A stretch of DNA of 64,000 bases from Prevotella heparinolytica (GCF_004342845.1 NZ_SLXB01000003.1:124001-188000); one strand, 5' to 3'; positions 48,648 through 57,769 are shown, numbered from the stretch's first letter. Numbers and translations: made by a program. Notes: generated by a model from the sequence alone, not told the origin.

Positions 48648-49484
48648 CTAATTCCTAATCCTTATTTTGTTATCTTCCAGTATCACCAACTGTTTCTTGT
48701 ATAAATCCCCCACTGCCTTCTTGAATGTTTTCTTGCTAACACCGAAAACGGCATAGATATCTTCTGCGGGACTTTTATCATTCAGTGAGGTAGTACCACC
48801 TTGTTCGCGGATGTACTCCAAAAGGGTAACCGCAAAATCTTCCACTTTCCCGGCTCCCGGCTTCTGCAACATCAAGTCTATCTTGCCATCTTCACGCACC
48901 TGCTTCACGTATGCTTTTAGCGTCATGCCCGCTTGCAACGGTCGGAAGATCTCGCTTTCGTAAAGCAGACCGCCGTATTGATGTTCAATAATAGCCTTGA
49001 AACCCAAATCCGTTTTCTGCCAAATCAAGATTTCGACTTCTTCTCCCGGTTGGTAAGCCGCTCGCTCCTTGGAAAGATAACGCTCCACTTTCGCCGAAGC
49101 TACAATGCGGTAACTCTCGTCATCCAGATGAGCATGAACCACGTATTTCCTTCCTACCTGCATTTTCAGCTTCTGCTCCCGAAAAGGGACAAAAAGGTCT
49201 TTCATCAGACCCCAGTCAAGGAAGGCACCGTATTGATTTACCCAGGCCACCTCCAGACAAGCGAACTGTCCCACCTGTACCAATGGCGTCAATGTAGTGG
49301 CCACCAAGCGCTCTTCATTATCCAGATATATAAAAACGTTCAACTTATCCCCTACCTTACACTCTTCGGGAACATAGCGCAACGGGAGCAGGATTTCCCC
49401 CTCCTCTCCACCATCCAGATACATACCGAACTCAACCTCCTTCACCACTTCCAGCCTATTGAATTTTCCTAACTCTATACTCAT
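48648..49484 (-). CDS. CvfB-like S1 RNA-binding protein
   Basis: 278-residue CvfB/YitL family protein. Three S1-like beta-barrel domains (about residues 1-65, 70-130 and 145-210) precede a C-terminal winged-helix domain (about 215-275) with DKSPAEDIYAVFGVSKKTFKKAVGDL. CvfB proteins bind RNA and affect virulence-gene expression in Staphylococcus; the role here is unknown. Good start at the ATG 49484 with the promoter at 49503-49534 upstream. It is the nearest gene to repeat A copy 2. Confidence 0.9.
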   Translation of the reverse strand: MSIELGKFNRLEVVKEVEFGMYLDGGEEGEILLPLRYVPEECKVGDKLNVFIYLDNEERLVATTLTPLVQVGQFACLEVAWVNQYGAFLDWGLMKDLFVPFREQKLKMQVGRKYVVHAHLDDESYRIVASAKVERYLSKERAAYQPGEEVEILIWQKTDLGFKAIIEHQYGGLLYESEIFRPLQAGMTLKAYVKQVREDGKIDLMLQKPGAGKVEDFAVTLLEYIREQGGTTSLNDKSPAEDIYAVFGVSKKTFKKAVGDLYKKQLVILEDNKIRIRN

Positions 49485-49502
49485 AGTTCTATGCTTTTCT
49501 TG

Positions 49503-49534
49503 CAAAGATAAACAAATTGTGAACATGCAGCCAA
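49503..49534 (-). promoter_or_regulatory. Promoter of the cvfB-like gene
   Basis: Minus strand: TTGG (49531-49534), 20-bp spacer, TATCTTTG (49503-49510), 18 bp upstream of the ATG. It lies between repeat A copy 2 and the gene. Confidence 0.65.
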
Positions 49535-49574
49535 TCCTCTACGAAAGAAAAAACTTTCACCCTAAAAGACTCAT

Positions 49575-49895
49575 CATTATACCTAAGTTCGGGATAAGAA
49601 GCTGGTCGATAACCTCATCCGGCAGTTTGTATTTTAAAATCAAATCCCAGTGTTTATCAGACGTTTACCTCTGACCTGTCAGATACTTCTATCTGACGGC
49701 TCAAACACTTGTGTCTGCCACGTCAAACACAAGTGTCTGTCGGCTTGAACACTTGCCTCTGTCACGACAAAGGCTTGCAGCTGTCAAACAAGGGGAAGGC
49801 GGTCGGCATAAAAGGCTCTCTTCTGCCTGACCGCTGTAAACCGGTGCATTCAAGAAATATCCGGCCGATAGGATGCAGCCCCTCGTCTTTAGAAA
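49575..49895 (-). repeat. Dispersed repeat A, copy 2 (inverted relative to copy 1)
   Basis: Reverse complement of 14149-14492, with the same landmarks from cttcttatcccgaac to gctgcatcctatcgg. It points towards the cvfB-like gene, as copy 1 points towards the helicase gene. Confidence 0.85.
49653..49785. repeat. 22-bp-period array (6 units) within repeat A copy 2
   Basis: Units end in ctgac or ctgtc (one ctgcc); the cxg motif falls at 49671, 49693, 49715, 49737, 49759 and 49781, 22 bp apart. One internal unit is identical in both copies of repeat A; others differ by one to five bases. Confidence 0.88.
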
Positions 49896-50079
49896 AAGCA
49901 ACCGCCTATTCCGAATTCAGATATCATTATTGCTTCCACGGAACACACTTTGGGGCTGTGTGCTTTGTTACATCTTCATTTTGTTTGCTCATCGGCAATG
50001 GCAACTGTCCGATAAACCTCGGAAACGGAGAAAAAGTCGGTTTTTCCGTGTTCTGTTCAATCGGGAAGTCATACTGTCA

Positions 50080-50335
50080 AGAATTAACACTAATCGTTTG
50101 TCGAGAAGTATCCCTTGCGAGAGATATCTGCAGGCTGGCTTTGGTGGGGATATATCTCCACCATACTGCATCTATATGCCGAGCGTGCTGCATCTATACT
50201 TACAGCCGAAGGCATCTATATAGCGAGCCAGGGCGAGGAGGAGAGTTCCCCAAGAGGTAAATGTTTTTCCTTTCTAAAGATTCCGAATCTGGAAGTACGT
50301 AGGGTATATTTCATATAATCGGCTTTACGGGAAAT
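50080..50335 (-). repeat. Dispersed repeat B, copy 2 (inverted relative to copy 1)
   Basis: Reverse complement of 16548-16812. Copies A2 and B2 lie in the same order on the plus strand as A1 and B1, but each is individually inverted, so a single inversion of the whole locus does not explain it. Confidence 0.85.
50167..50220. repeat. 22-bp-period array within repeat B copy 2
   Basis: tgcatctata at 50167 and 50189 and ggcatctata at 50211, 22 bp apart, the reverse complements of the three clear units in copy 1. Confidence 0.75.
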
Positions 50336-50433
50336 AACATTATGGGGCAAAAATTTTATCGAACAGGAATAATTCTTTATGAGCACTCCGCCAAGAGAGC
50401 TTCCTCCTTTTTTAGATATTTTTCTTGAAAAGC

Positions 50434-50464
50434 CTTGTGGTATAAAAAAAACTATTTATCTTTG
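50434..50464 (+). promoter_or_regulatory. Promoter of the tRNA-Phe/tRNA-Pro unit
   Basis: CTTG (50434-50437), 19-bp spacer, TATCTTTG (50457-50464), 20 bp ahead of the tRNA-Phe 5' end. Confidence 0.65.
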
Positions 50465-50483
50465 CACCCGCAAACCGAGAAAT

Positions 50484-50556
50484 GGTGTCATAGCTCAGTT
50501 GGTAGAGCAAAGGACTGAAAATCCTTGTGTCCCCGGTTCGATTCCTGGTGACACCA
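50484..50556 (+). tRNA. tRNA-Phe (GAA)
   Basis: 73-nt tRNA: acceptor stem ggtgtca/tgacacc, D arm tagctcagttggtagagca, anticodon loop CTGAAAA (GAA), T arm GGTTCGATTCC, discriminator A. CCA is not encoded. tRNA-Pro follows 10 nt later. Confidence 0.97.
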
Positions 50557-50566
50557 CTTTCAAAGG

Positions 50567-50639
50567 CGGAATGTAGCGCAGTTGGTAGCGCACTACGTTC
50601 GGGACGTAGGGGTCGGGCGTTCGAGTCGCCTCATTCCGA
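50567..50639 (+). tRNA. tRNA-Pro (CGG)
   Basis: 73-nt tRNA: acceptor cggaatg/cattccg, anticodon stem ctacg/cgtag, loop TTCGGGA giving anticodon CGG, T arm CGTTCGAGTCG. Discriminator A. It shares a transcript with tRNA-Phe. Confidence 0.95.
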
Positions 50640-50641
50640 CA

Positions 50642-50695
50642 AAAGAAAAAGAGATTAACAGATTGGACACTCAATCCGTTAATCTCTTTTTCTTT
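50642..50695 (+). terminator. Terminator after tRNA-Pro(CGG)
   Basis: 18-bp inverted repeat (aaagaaaaagagattaac, 50642-50659, with 50678-50695), right arm T-rich. It ends the tRNA-Phe/tRNA-Pro transcript. Confidence 0.75.
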
Positions 50696-50761
50696 ATAAT
50701 GCCAAGAGAAATACATAGGCAATATTTTAGGAGTAATCAAACAATAATCGAGATAAAGAAA

Positions 50762-50790
50762 AAGGAGCTAAGTATAATACTTAACTCCTT
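50762..50790 (-). terminator. Terminator of tRNA-Pro(GGG)
   Basis: Hairpin aaggag...ctcctt with inner taagtat/acttaa pairing; on the minus strand it is followed by a T-rich run. It lies 13 bp past the 3' end of tRNA-Pro(GGG). Confidence 0.6.
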
Positions 50791-50802
50791 CATTTTCACC
50801 AG

Positions 50803-50877
50803 TCGGGGTGACTGGATTCGAACCAGCGACCACACGCCCCCCAGACGCGTACTCTAACCGGGCTGAGCTACACCCCG
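50803..50877 (-). tRNA. tRNA-Pro (GGG)
   Basis: 75-nt minus-strand tRNA: acceptor cggggtg/caccccg, D arm tagctcagcccggttagagta, anticodon loop CTGGGGG giving anticodon GGG, T arm GGTTCGAATCC. Discriminator A. It faces the plus-strand tRNA-Pro(CGG), so two proline isoacceptors end towards each other across 160 bp. Confidence 0.93.
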
Positions 50878-51110
50878 AATTGCGGATGCAAAAGTAATGC
50901 TTTATTTTAAAACAGCAAATCTTTTGTTCATTTTTTATTGGATAACTTTGAGAGACCATAGAACCCATACAAGAATAAGAGCGTGATAGAGTGCATAATA
51001 GCACATAGTCAAACTCCAATAAAAGATAGCAGAAAGAGCTTTATCCTTTGAAAAACAATCAGTATATTTGCCAATCACCTATAACAAAACATTCTCAAAA
51101 ACGTACTTTC

Positions 51111-51503
51111 ATGATAAAACAAGACTATCTGATACGAATGATTCAGGAAATTATAACCCTGGTCGTAAACGCCATTCTGAATAAAAAGAGAATCCAACAG
51201 AAAGAGTGGAAAGAATATGATGCTATGGCGGAACAAGTATTGGGCCTTTCCTCTAAAGAACTGTTGAACATAGACATACAGGAGCTTATCGAAAAATATA
51301 AGGAAGAAACAGACCGGACAGATAAAATAGAATTGGCAGGTATAAACATGCTGCGGCTGTCTGAAGAGATAGAAGACAACATCTTGCTGAAATCCCGGCT
51401 TCGCCAAGACGGGCTCCAACTGCTGAAATATGTACAAAAAGAGGCAGATGCTTATTCACTCCAACGGGAATATCTCATCAAACTATTGGAAACGAACAAC
51501 TGA
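51111..51503 (+). CDS. Small alpha-helical hypothetical protein
   Basis: 130-residue protein of unknown function, without signal peptide or membrane segment. It is almost entirely helical and charged (MIKQDYLIRMIQEII... with EEIEDNILLKSRLRQDGLQLLKYV near residues 82-106), suggesting a helical-repeat or bundle protein. The ATG at 51111 was preferred to an upstream ATG-containing extension. A TATATTTG box lies at 51063-51070. It is 96 bp upstream of the DjlA-like gene on the same strand. Confidence 0.7.
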   Translation: MIKQDYLIRMIQEIITLVVNAILNKKRIQQKEWKEYDAMAEQVLGLSSKELLNIDIQELIEKYKEETDRTDKIELAGINMLRLSEEIEDNILLKSRLRQDGLQLLKYVQKEADAYSLQREYLIKLLETNN

Positions 51504-51598
51504 CTTCACGCCACGTTGTGGATGAATATCCGACTTGACGACCGGAATTCTCATCCAAAATTTCTATTTTTGTATTCTAAAACATAAAAAAACAGATT

Positions 51599-52381
51599 AT
51601 GGGAGTAACAAGATGGATAGGCGGTATCATCGGTTTTATGGCCGGAGGGCCACTAGGTGCCTTGGCAGGATACGCCTTGGGATATTTGTTTGATATAGAC
51701 CCGACAGAAAGTTCAAAAGGTTTTTATGAAGACACAACAAGAGAAAAAGCCACGTATGACGGACAACGAAACAGTTTTCTTTTCTCCATGCTTGTAATGG
51801 CTTCATACATCATTCGGGCGGACGGACGCATCATGCACAGCGAGACGGAGTTTGTACGAAATTTCTTGCGAAGGACTTTCGGCGAAGCAGCCGTCAGTGA
51901 AGGGCAACAAATCCTGTTCAACCTCTTCGAGCAACGCAAACAAATGGATGAACAGAATCCGATGGCCTTTAAAAACACCATCCGGGATTGTGGCAAGCAA
52001 ATCGCCATCAATCTGACTTATGAACAAAGACTGCAACTACTCGTTTTTCTGGTAGAAATAGCCAAAAGCGACGGGCATGTTTGTAACGAAGAAATAGAGG
52101 CGCTGAAAGAGGTAGCGACCTACATGGGGCTTTCAATAAAAGAAGTGGAGTCTATGCTCAACTTGGGTGGCAATTCATTGGAAGGGGCTTATAAAGTGTT
52201 GGAAATAAGCCCGACAGCCACGAATGAAGAAGTGCGTGCTGCCTATCGCCGATTGGCATTGAAACATCACCCCGACAAGGTTGCGACACTGGGAGAAGAT
52301 ATAAAGAAAGCAGCAGAAGAGAAGTTTCAAAGCATCAATAATGCCAAAGAGCAGATCTACAAGGCAAGAGGCATGAAATGA
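51599..52381 (+). CDS. DjlA-like TerB/J-domain co-chaperone
   Basis: 260-residue protein with a short hydrophobic N-terminus (about residues 5-25, GGIIGFMAGGPLGALAGYALG), a central TerB-like domain (about 60-175) and a C-terminal J domain (about 195-258) with the HPD motif in LKHHPDKVA. This is the domain order of DjlA, a membrane-anchored partner of DnaK. Length is close to the family norm. Confidence 0.9.
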   Translation: MGVTRWIGGIIGFMAGGPLGALAGYALGYLFDIDPTESSKGFYEDTTREKATYDGQRNSFLFSMLVMASYIIRADGRIMHSETEFVRNFLRRTFGEAAVSEGQQILFNLFEQRKQMDEQNPMAFKNTIRDCGKQIAINLTYEQRLQLLVFLVEIAKSDGHVCNEEIEALKEVATYMGLSIKEVESMLNLGGNSLEGAYKVLEISPTATNEEVRAAYRRLALKHHPDKVATLGEDIKKAAEEKFQSINNAKEQIYKARGMK

Positions 52382-52462
52382 CAGCATGCACACTTTATCA
52401 TCCTTGGTCTTGACCAGCGTTTACACGCAACGATCATCTAAATCAAATCAATCCTACTAATT

Positions 52463-55400
52463 ATGAAGAAAATTCTTGCAACCATTGCATTGGGTTTTAC
52501 GGCGATAGCCGGCCATGCCGTCACTCCTCTCTGGATGCGTGACGCTCAAATCTCTCCGGATGGAACAGAAATCGTATTCTGCTATAAAGGAGACATTTAC
52601 AAGGTGTCTGCCAAAGGTGGAACCGCCACACAACTCACCACGCGAGAGACGTACGAATGCAACCCTGTTTGGTCGCCCGACGGAAAGCAGATAGCTTTTG
52701 CCTGCGACCGGTACGGTAATTTCGACGTTTTCGTGATGCCGGCCAATGGAGGAGCTGCCCGACGGCTGACTACAAATTCTGCCGGTGAACTGCCTTCAGC
52801 TTTCACTCCCGACGGCCGGTACATTTTGTTTTCCGCATCCATCCAAGACCCTGCAAGCAGTGCCCTTTTCCCTTCTTCCGCCATGACGGAACTTTATAAA
52901 GTGCCGGTGGCAGGAGGACGTACCGAACAGGTGCTGGGCACTCCTGCCGAAGCTGTCTGCTTCGACAAGTCCGGCAAACAACTCTTCTACCAAGATAAAA
53001 AAGGTTCTGAAAACGAATGGAGAAAACATCATACCTCTTCCGTTACCCGCGACATTTGGATGTATGACACCCAAACGGGAAAGCACACCAACCTCACCCG
53101 ACGGGAAGGAGAAGACCGTAATCCGGTATTGTCGCCCGACGGACAAAACGTCTACTTCCTGAGCGAACGCAACGGCGGTTCTTTCAATGTCTATTCATTT
53201 CCGCTCGCACAACCGCAATCGGTCAAAGAGATTACCGCTTTCAAGACCCATCCCGTACGTTTCCTGTCCATGAGCAACGACGGAATCTTATGTTATGGCT
53301 ACGATGGTGAAATCTATACCCAGCGAAACGAATCCGCTCCGCAGAAAGTCGACATAGAGATTGTGCGCGATGACCAACCGCAGTTGGACAACCTGAAGTT
53401 CTCCGACGGAGCTACTTCCGCCATTGTCTCGCCCGACGGGAAGCAAGTAGCCTTCATCGTACGTGGAGAAGTGTTCGTAACAGCTACCGAATATGCCACG
53501 ACGAAACAGATTACCCATACCCCGGCACGCGAAGCCGGACTGACCTTTGCACCGGATAACCGCACACTGGCCTATGCCAGCGAGCGTGACGGCAACTGGC
53601 AGCTCTACCTCGCCAAGATTACACGCAAAGAAGATCCCAATTTCCCTAATGCAACCTTAATTAAAGAAGAGGTATTACTCCCCTCCTCCACCATAGAGCG
53701 TGCCTATCCTCAATTCTCGCCCGATGGCAAGGAACTGGCTTTCATTGAAGACCGCAACCGCTTGATGGTAATCAATCTGGAGACTAAGAGAGTACGCCAA
53801 ATCACCGATGGTTCTACGTGGTACAACACCGGAGGTGGTTTCGATTACTGTTGGTCGCCCGACGGCAAATGGTTCACGCTTGAATTTATCGGAAACAAGC
53901 ACGACCCATACTCAGACATCGGCCTTGTCAGTGCACAGGGAGGAAGCAATATCATCAACCTGACCAATAGCGGCTATACAAGCGGCTCACCTCGCTTTGT
54001 ACTCGAAGGCAATGCCATTCTCTTCACCACCGAGCGTTACGGTATGCGCGCCCATGCCTCGTGGGGGTCGCAAGATGATGCCATGCTCGTATTCCTTAAC
54101 AGGGATGCCTACGACAAATATTGCTTGAGCAAAGAAGACTACGAACTCCGCAAAGAGTTGGAGAAAGAACAAAAGAAAGAGAAAAAAGAAAAAGAAGCAA
54201 GTAAGGCAAAAGGCCAAAAGAAAGACGGCAAAACCACAGATGACAAAGAGGAGAAAAAAGAAAAGGTAAAAGATATTGTCGTAGAGCTGACGAACATCGA
54301 AGACCGTATCATACGTCTCACTCCCAATTCTTCGAACATGGGCAGCGCCATCATCTCGCAAGACGGCGAAACGCTTTATTATCTGTCGTCTTTTGAGAAA
54401 GGCTACGACCTTTGGAAAATGGATCTGCGCAAGAAGGAAACCAAACTGCTTCACAAGATGGATGCCGGATGGGCATCTATGGAACTGGATAAAGAAGGGA
54501 AGGCCCTTTTCCTGCTGGGTAGCAAAGGCATGCAAAAGATGGATGTATCTTCGGACGCATTGAAAACAATCACCTATCAAGCTAATGTGAAGATGGACTT
54601 GGCTGCCGAACGAGAATACATGTTCGACCATGTATACAAGCAGCAGCAAAAGCGTTTCTACAACACAAACATGCACGGAGTGGATTGGGATGCCATGACA
54701 GCAGCCTATCGCAAGTTCCTACCCCATATAAATAATAACTACGACTTTGCCGAATTGCTGAGCGAATGGCTGGGCGAATTGAACGTATCGCACACCGGAG
54801 GACGCTTCCGCCCTAAAGGACAAACCGAGCCGACCGCCAGCTTGGGCTTGCTCTTCGACTGGAGTTATCGGGAACAAGGCATGCGCATCGCCGAAGTGAT
54901 GGAAAAAGGCCCGTTCGACACGGCAAATACCAAAGTGAAAGCCGGCACGGTCATCGAAAAAATAGACGGCATGGAGATAACCCCTGAAATGGATTATTAC
55001 ACACTGCTCAACAACAAGGCCAAGAAAAAGACGCTCGTATCATTGTACAACCCGCAGAACGGAGAACGCTGGGACGAAGTGGTAATACCCATCAGCAACG
55101 GAGCAGCCGGCAATCTGCTTTATGCCCGTTGGGTGAAACAGCGTGCGGCAGATGTGGACAGATGGTCAGGCGGACGTTTGGGCTACGTACATATCGAGTC
55201 GATGGGCGACGGCAGCTTCCGTTCTATTTATTCTGACATCTTGGGGAAATACAACAACCGTGAAGGTATTGTCGTAGACACACGCTTCAACGGTGGCGGA
55301 CGTCTACACGAAGACATAGAGATATTGTTCAGCGGTAAACAATATTTCACTCAAGTGGTTCGCGGCCGTGAGGCCTGCGACATGCCCAGCCGTCGCTGGA

Positions 55401-55735
55401 ACAAGCCATCCATTATGCTGACATGCGAAGCCAATTACTCCAATGCACACGGCACACCGTGGGTTTACAGTCATCAGAAGTTAGGCAAACTGGTAGGCAT
55501 GCCGGTGCCGGGCACCATGACCAGCGTATCGTGGGAAACACTGCAAGACCCGTCGTTGGTTTTCGGCATTCCCATTGTTGGCTACCGTCTGCCGGACGGC
55601 AGGTATCTGGAAAACCTGCAACTGGAACCGGATATCAAAGTGGCCAACTCACCCGAAACAATCGTGAGAGGAGAAGACACGCAACTGAAAACAGCAGTGG
55701 AGGAGTTGCTGAAAGAGATTGACAACAAGCAATGA
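52463..55735 (+). CDS. Tricorn-like S41 peptidase
   Basis: 1090-residue protein related to archaeal tricorn protease. A signal peptide (about 1-20) is followed by a PD40/WD40-like beta-propeller region (about 25-560), a Lys/Glu-rich linker (about 560-600), a PDZ domain (about 790-870) and a C-terminal S41 domain (about 880-1080). The conserved NVSHTGG, with H777, matches the tricorn catalytic histidine. The nucleophile region reads ANYSNAHG with S993, so the residue after the serine is Asn where tricorn has Asp966. The C-terminal ENLQLEPDI matches tricorn's ENxGVEPDI. It overlaps pabB by 4 bp (ATGA). Confidence 0.9.
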   Translation: MKKILATIALGFTAIAGHAVTPLWMRDAQISPDGTEIVFCYKGDIYKVSAKGGTATQLTTRETYECNPVWSPDGKQIAFACDRYGNFDVFVMPANGGAARRLTTNSAGELPSAFTPDGRYILFSASIQDPASSALFPSSAMTELYKVPVAGGRTEQVLGTPAEAVCFDKSGKQLFYQDKKGSENEWRKHHTSSVTRDIWMYDTQTGKHTNLTRREGEDRNPVLSPDGQNVYFLSERNGGSFNVYSFPLAQPQSVKEITAFKTHPVRFLSMSNDGILCYGYDGEIYTQRNESAPQKVDIEIVRDDQPQLDNLKFSDGATSAIVSPDGKQVAFIVRGEVFVTATEYATTKQITHTPAREAGLTFAPDNRTLAYASERDGNWQLYLAKITRKEDPNFPNATLIKEEVLLPSSTIERAYPQFSPDGKELAFIEDRNRLMVINLETKRVRQITDGSTWYNTGGGFDYCWSPDGKWFTLEFIGNKHDPYSDIGLVSAQGGSNIINLTNSGYTSGSPRFVLEGNAILFTTERYGMRAHASWGSQDDAMLVFLNRDAYDKYCLSKEDYELRKELEKEQKKEKKEKEASKAKGQKKDGKTTDDKEEKKEKVKDIVVELTNIEDRIIRLTPNSSNMGSAIISQDGETLYYLSSFEKGYDLWKMDLRKKETKLLHKMDAGWASMELDKEGKALFLLGSKGMQKMDVSSDALKTITYQANVKMDLAAEREYMFDHVYKQQQKRFYNTNMHGVDWDAMTAAYRKFLPHINNNYDFAELLSEWLGELNVSHTGGRFRPKGQTEPTASLGLLFDWSYREQGMRIAEVMEKGPFDTANTKVKAGTVIEKIDGMEITPEMDYYTLLNNKAKKKTLVSLYNPQNGERWDEVVIPISNGAAGNLLYARWVKQRAADVDRWSGGRLGYVHIESMGDGSFRSIYSDILGKYNNREGIVVDTRFNGGGRLHEDIEILFSGKQYFTQVVRGREACDMPSRRWNKPSIMLTCEANYSNAHGTPWVYSHQKLGKLVGMPVPGTMTSVSWETLQDPSLVFGIPIVGYRLPDGRYLENLQLEPDIKVANSPETIVRGEDTQLKTAVEELLKEIDNKQ

Positions 55736-56718
55736 AGTCATACGGTAGAAAAGAAGCCATAGAGAAGATGAACGTGCTGGCAAAGGCCGGAACGCCCTTC
55801 CTCTTTATCATAGACTACAAGCAGGAACACTCGTACATCGAGGAGGCAGACAAGATAGACGCCTCCTCTTGTCTTTACCTCTTCAGAGGAAAAGGAAATA
55901 TCGCCGCAGATATTCCCCGATATGACGGAACAGTAGACTGGCAATATATTCCTCCCTCTCCTGCCGGATACAGGCATGCTTTCGACATTGTGAAACAGAA
56001 TCTGCTGGCAGGCAACAGTTACCTGACAAACCTGACATGCAGAATTCCCATAAACACCAACCTGACACTGAAAGAGATTTTCCTGCATTCAAGGGCATTA
56101 TACAAGCTGTGGCTGAAGGACAAGTTCGTCTGTTTCTCCCCTGAAATATTTATCCGTATCGAAGCCGGAGAAATCAAATCTTTCCCGATGAAAGGAACGA
56201 TAGACGCCACGCTGCCGGACGCCGAGCAGACGCTGATGCAGGATGTCAAGGAGGCTGCCGAACACGCCACCATCGTAGACCTGATACGCAACGACCTGAG
56301 TATGGTTTCAGACCACGTCAGAGTGACCTCTTACCGCTACATCGACCGCCTGCAAACCAATAAAGGGCCTATTCTGCAAACCAGTTCCGAAATCTGCGGA
56401 ACATTGCCTCCCGACTACAAGGAACACATCGGAGATATCCTTTTCCGCCTGTTGCCGGCCGGTTCCATCACCGGTGCTCCCAAGCCCAAAACCATGCAAA
56501 TCATTGCGGAGGCGGAAGACTTCGAGCGGAACTTCTATACAGGCATCATGGGATATTATGCAGACGGGAAACTGGACAGCGCTGTCATGATACGCTTCAT
56601 CGAACAGGAAAACGAAGAGCAACTCTATTTTAAAGCAGGAGGAGGCATCACCGCCAAAAGCCGATGGGAAAGCGAATACAACGAAGTGAAACAGAAAATA
56701 TATGTGCCGATTTATTGA
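55732..56718 (+). CDS. pabB: Aminodeoxychorismate synthase component I
   Basis: 328-residue chorismate-utilising enzyme (PabB/TrpE fold) that aminates chorismate to 4-amino-4-deoxychorismate in folate synthesis. The lysine-containing PMKGT segment (near residue 155) is characteristic of PabB, where TrpE has PxxGT with alanine. The C-terminal region holds AGSITGAPKPKTM and the active-site IRFIEQ. It is shorter than E. coli PabB (453) and lacks the N-terminal half. Its partner glutaminase PabA is not in the window. It overlaps pabC by 17 bp. Confidence 0.92.
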   Translation: MKSYGRKEAIEKMNVLAKAGTPFLFIIDYKQEHSYIEEADKIDASSCLYLFRGKGNIAADIPRYDGTVDWQYIPPSPAGYRHAFDIVKQNLLAGNSYLTNLTCRIPINTNLTLKEIFLHSRALYKLWLKDKFVCFSPEIFIRIEAGEIKSFPMKGTIDATLPDAEQTLMQDVKEAAEHATIVDLIRNDLSMVSDHVRVTSYRYIDRLQTNKGPILQTSSEICGTLPPDYKEHIGDILFRLLPAGSITGAPKPKTMQIIAEAEDFERNFYTGIMGYYADGKLDSAVMIRFIEQENEEQLYFKAGGGITAKSRWESEYNEVKQKIYVPIY

Positions 56719-57295
56719 AACCATACGCATCTGCAACGGAGAGGTCTGCAACCTCTCCTACCACGACCGGAGATTGAATGCCACCCGCATACACTTCTGG
56801 CCGGCAAGCCGGCCTATACAATTGGCAGATTATTTACAACCTCCCGCAGTCTCCGGAATTGTCAAGGCACGTGTGGTGTACGGCGAAAACGGAATTGAGG
56901 AGATAGACTATACCCCCTATCTGCTGCGCCGCATACAATCTCTGGCATTGATTCATTGCGACACGGTGGACTATACCTACAAAAGCGCCCGACGCGAGAC
57001 ATTGAATCATCTTTTTTCCGAGCGGGGAACATGCGACGATATCCTGATAGTGAAGCGCGAACTACTGACAGACACATCCATTGCCAACATCGCTCTTTTC
57101 GACGGTACTCATTGGTACACGCCCCGGCAACCGCTATTGAAAGGCACAAAACGGGCTTCACTGTTGAACAAAGGTATTCTTGCAGAAAAGGAGCTTAGAT
57201 GCGAAGACCTCCCGGCCTTCTCCACCATCCGGCTTTTCAATGCAATGATAGAATGGGGAGAATCGGAACTTCCGGTGCAGAACATTATCACCTGA
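56702..57295 (+). CDS. Aminodeoxychorismate lyase-type class IV aminotransferase
   Basis: 197-residue PLP class IV protein, likely the PabC 4-amino-4-deoxychorismate lyase that releases p-aminobenzoate. It contains the family segment VDYTYKSARR, whose lysine is the PLP candidate, and ends GESELPVQN. At 197 residues it is shorter than the usual 270. Starting inside pabB (17-bp overlap), it is translationally coupled with it, which supports the PabC assignment. The chromosomal order S41 protease-pabB-pabC has no obvious functional logic. Confidence 0.85.
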   Translation: MCRFIETIRICNGEVCNLSYHDRRLNATRIHFWPASRPIQLADYLQPPAVSGIVKARVVYGENGIEEIDYTPYLLRRIQSLALIHCDTVDYTYKSARRETLNHLFSERGTCDDILIVKRELLTDTSIANIALFDGTHWYTPRQPLLKGTKRASLLNKGILAEKELRCEDLPAFSTIRLFNAMIEWGESELPVQNIIT

Positions 57296-57367
57296 GGTTC
57301 ACTCGTTCATACTGATGGAACGTGTTAGCGTGTTTATAGGCAAAACTGTCGTCTATTACGGAATGTG

Positions 57368-57769
57368 TCAATCCCTCTTATACATGTCGTTGAGATGTAA
57401 TTCCAATGCTTTGACGGAGATATAAATCTCGTAGATGGAAATGGTGAGAGAGATTATCAGCAACAACAACGCCAAGCCGAAGATATAGACGGAAACAAGA
57501 TGCAACTGAATATAAATAAAGAACATGCTCACCACGCACAGCAACAGGCTGCCGATGCCCGTCACCTGCATGGCGCGTGTCAGATAAAGGCGTTTCCGCA
57601 AATTGGCAATCTGAGCGGCCTTCACCGACGAACGGTTTTCCATATACTGTTCCTTCAAAGTACGCACCAATTGGGCGTATGAAAGAAAACGGTTGGTATA
57701 TGCCAGCATAATCAAAGATATGGCCGAAAACAACAATGCGGGAGTGGTTAAATCTATTTCCATAAGCAT
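57368..57769 (-). CDS. DUF2721-like membrane protein
   Basis: 133-residue membrane protein with three hydrophobic segments: about residues 8-26, 68-88 and 95-116. It resembles the DUF2721 family (small membrane proteins of unknown function) in length and in its central RLRKRLYLTRAMQV and SIYEIYISVKALELHLNDM. The ATG at 57769 was chosen; an in-frame ATG two codons on (57763) is an alternative. It converges on pabC across about 70 bp. Confidence 0.75.
   Translation of the reverse strand: MLMEIDLTTPALLFSAISLIMLAYTNRFLSYAQLVRTLKEQYMENRSSVKAAQIANLRKRLYLTRAMQVTGIGSLLLCVVSMFFIYIQLHLVSVYIFGLALLLLIISLTISIYEIYISVKALELHLNDMYKRD

Larger units (their letters stand above)
49485..50483. other. Repeat-filled intergenic region between cvfB and tRNA-Phe
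   Basis: 999 bp without a supported gene. It contains, in order, the cvfB promoter, repeat A copy 2 (49575-49895) with a six-unit 22-bp array, about 185 bp with no visible feature, repeat B copy 2 (50080-50335) and the tRNA promoter (50434-50464). Open frames of 60-180 codons here are chance frames through repeat sequence. Confidence 0.7.

Noticed and set aside
49709..50260. 183-codon open frame in the cvfB-tRNA gap
   Set aside because: It reads through repeat A and B sequence, and the equivalent frame is not kept open in the other copy of the repeats.
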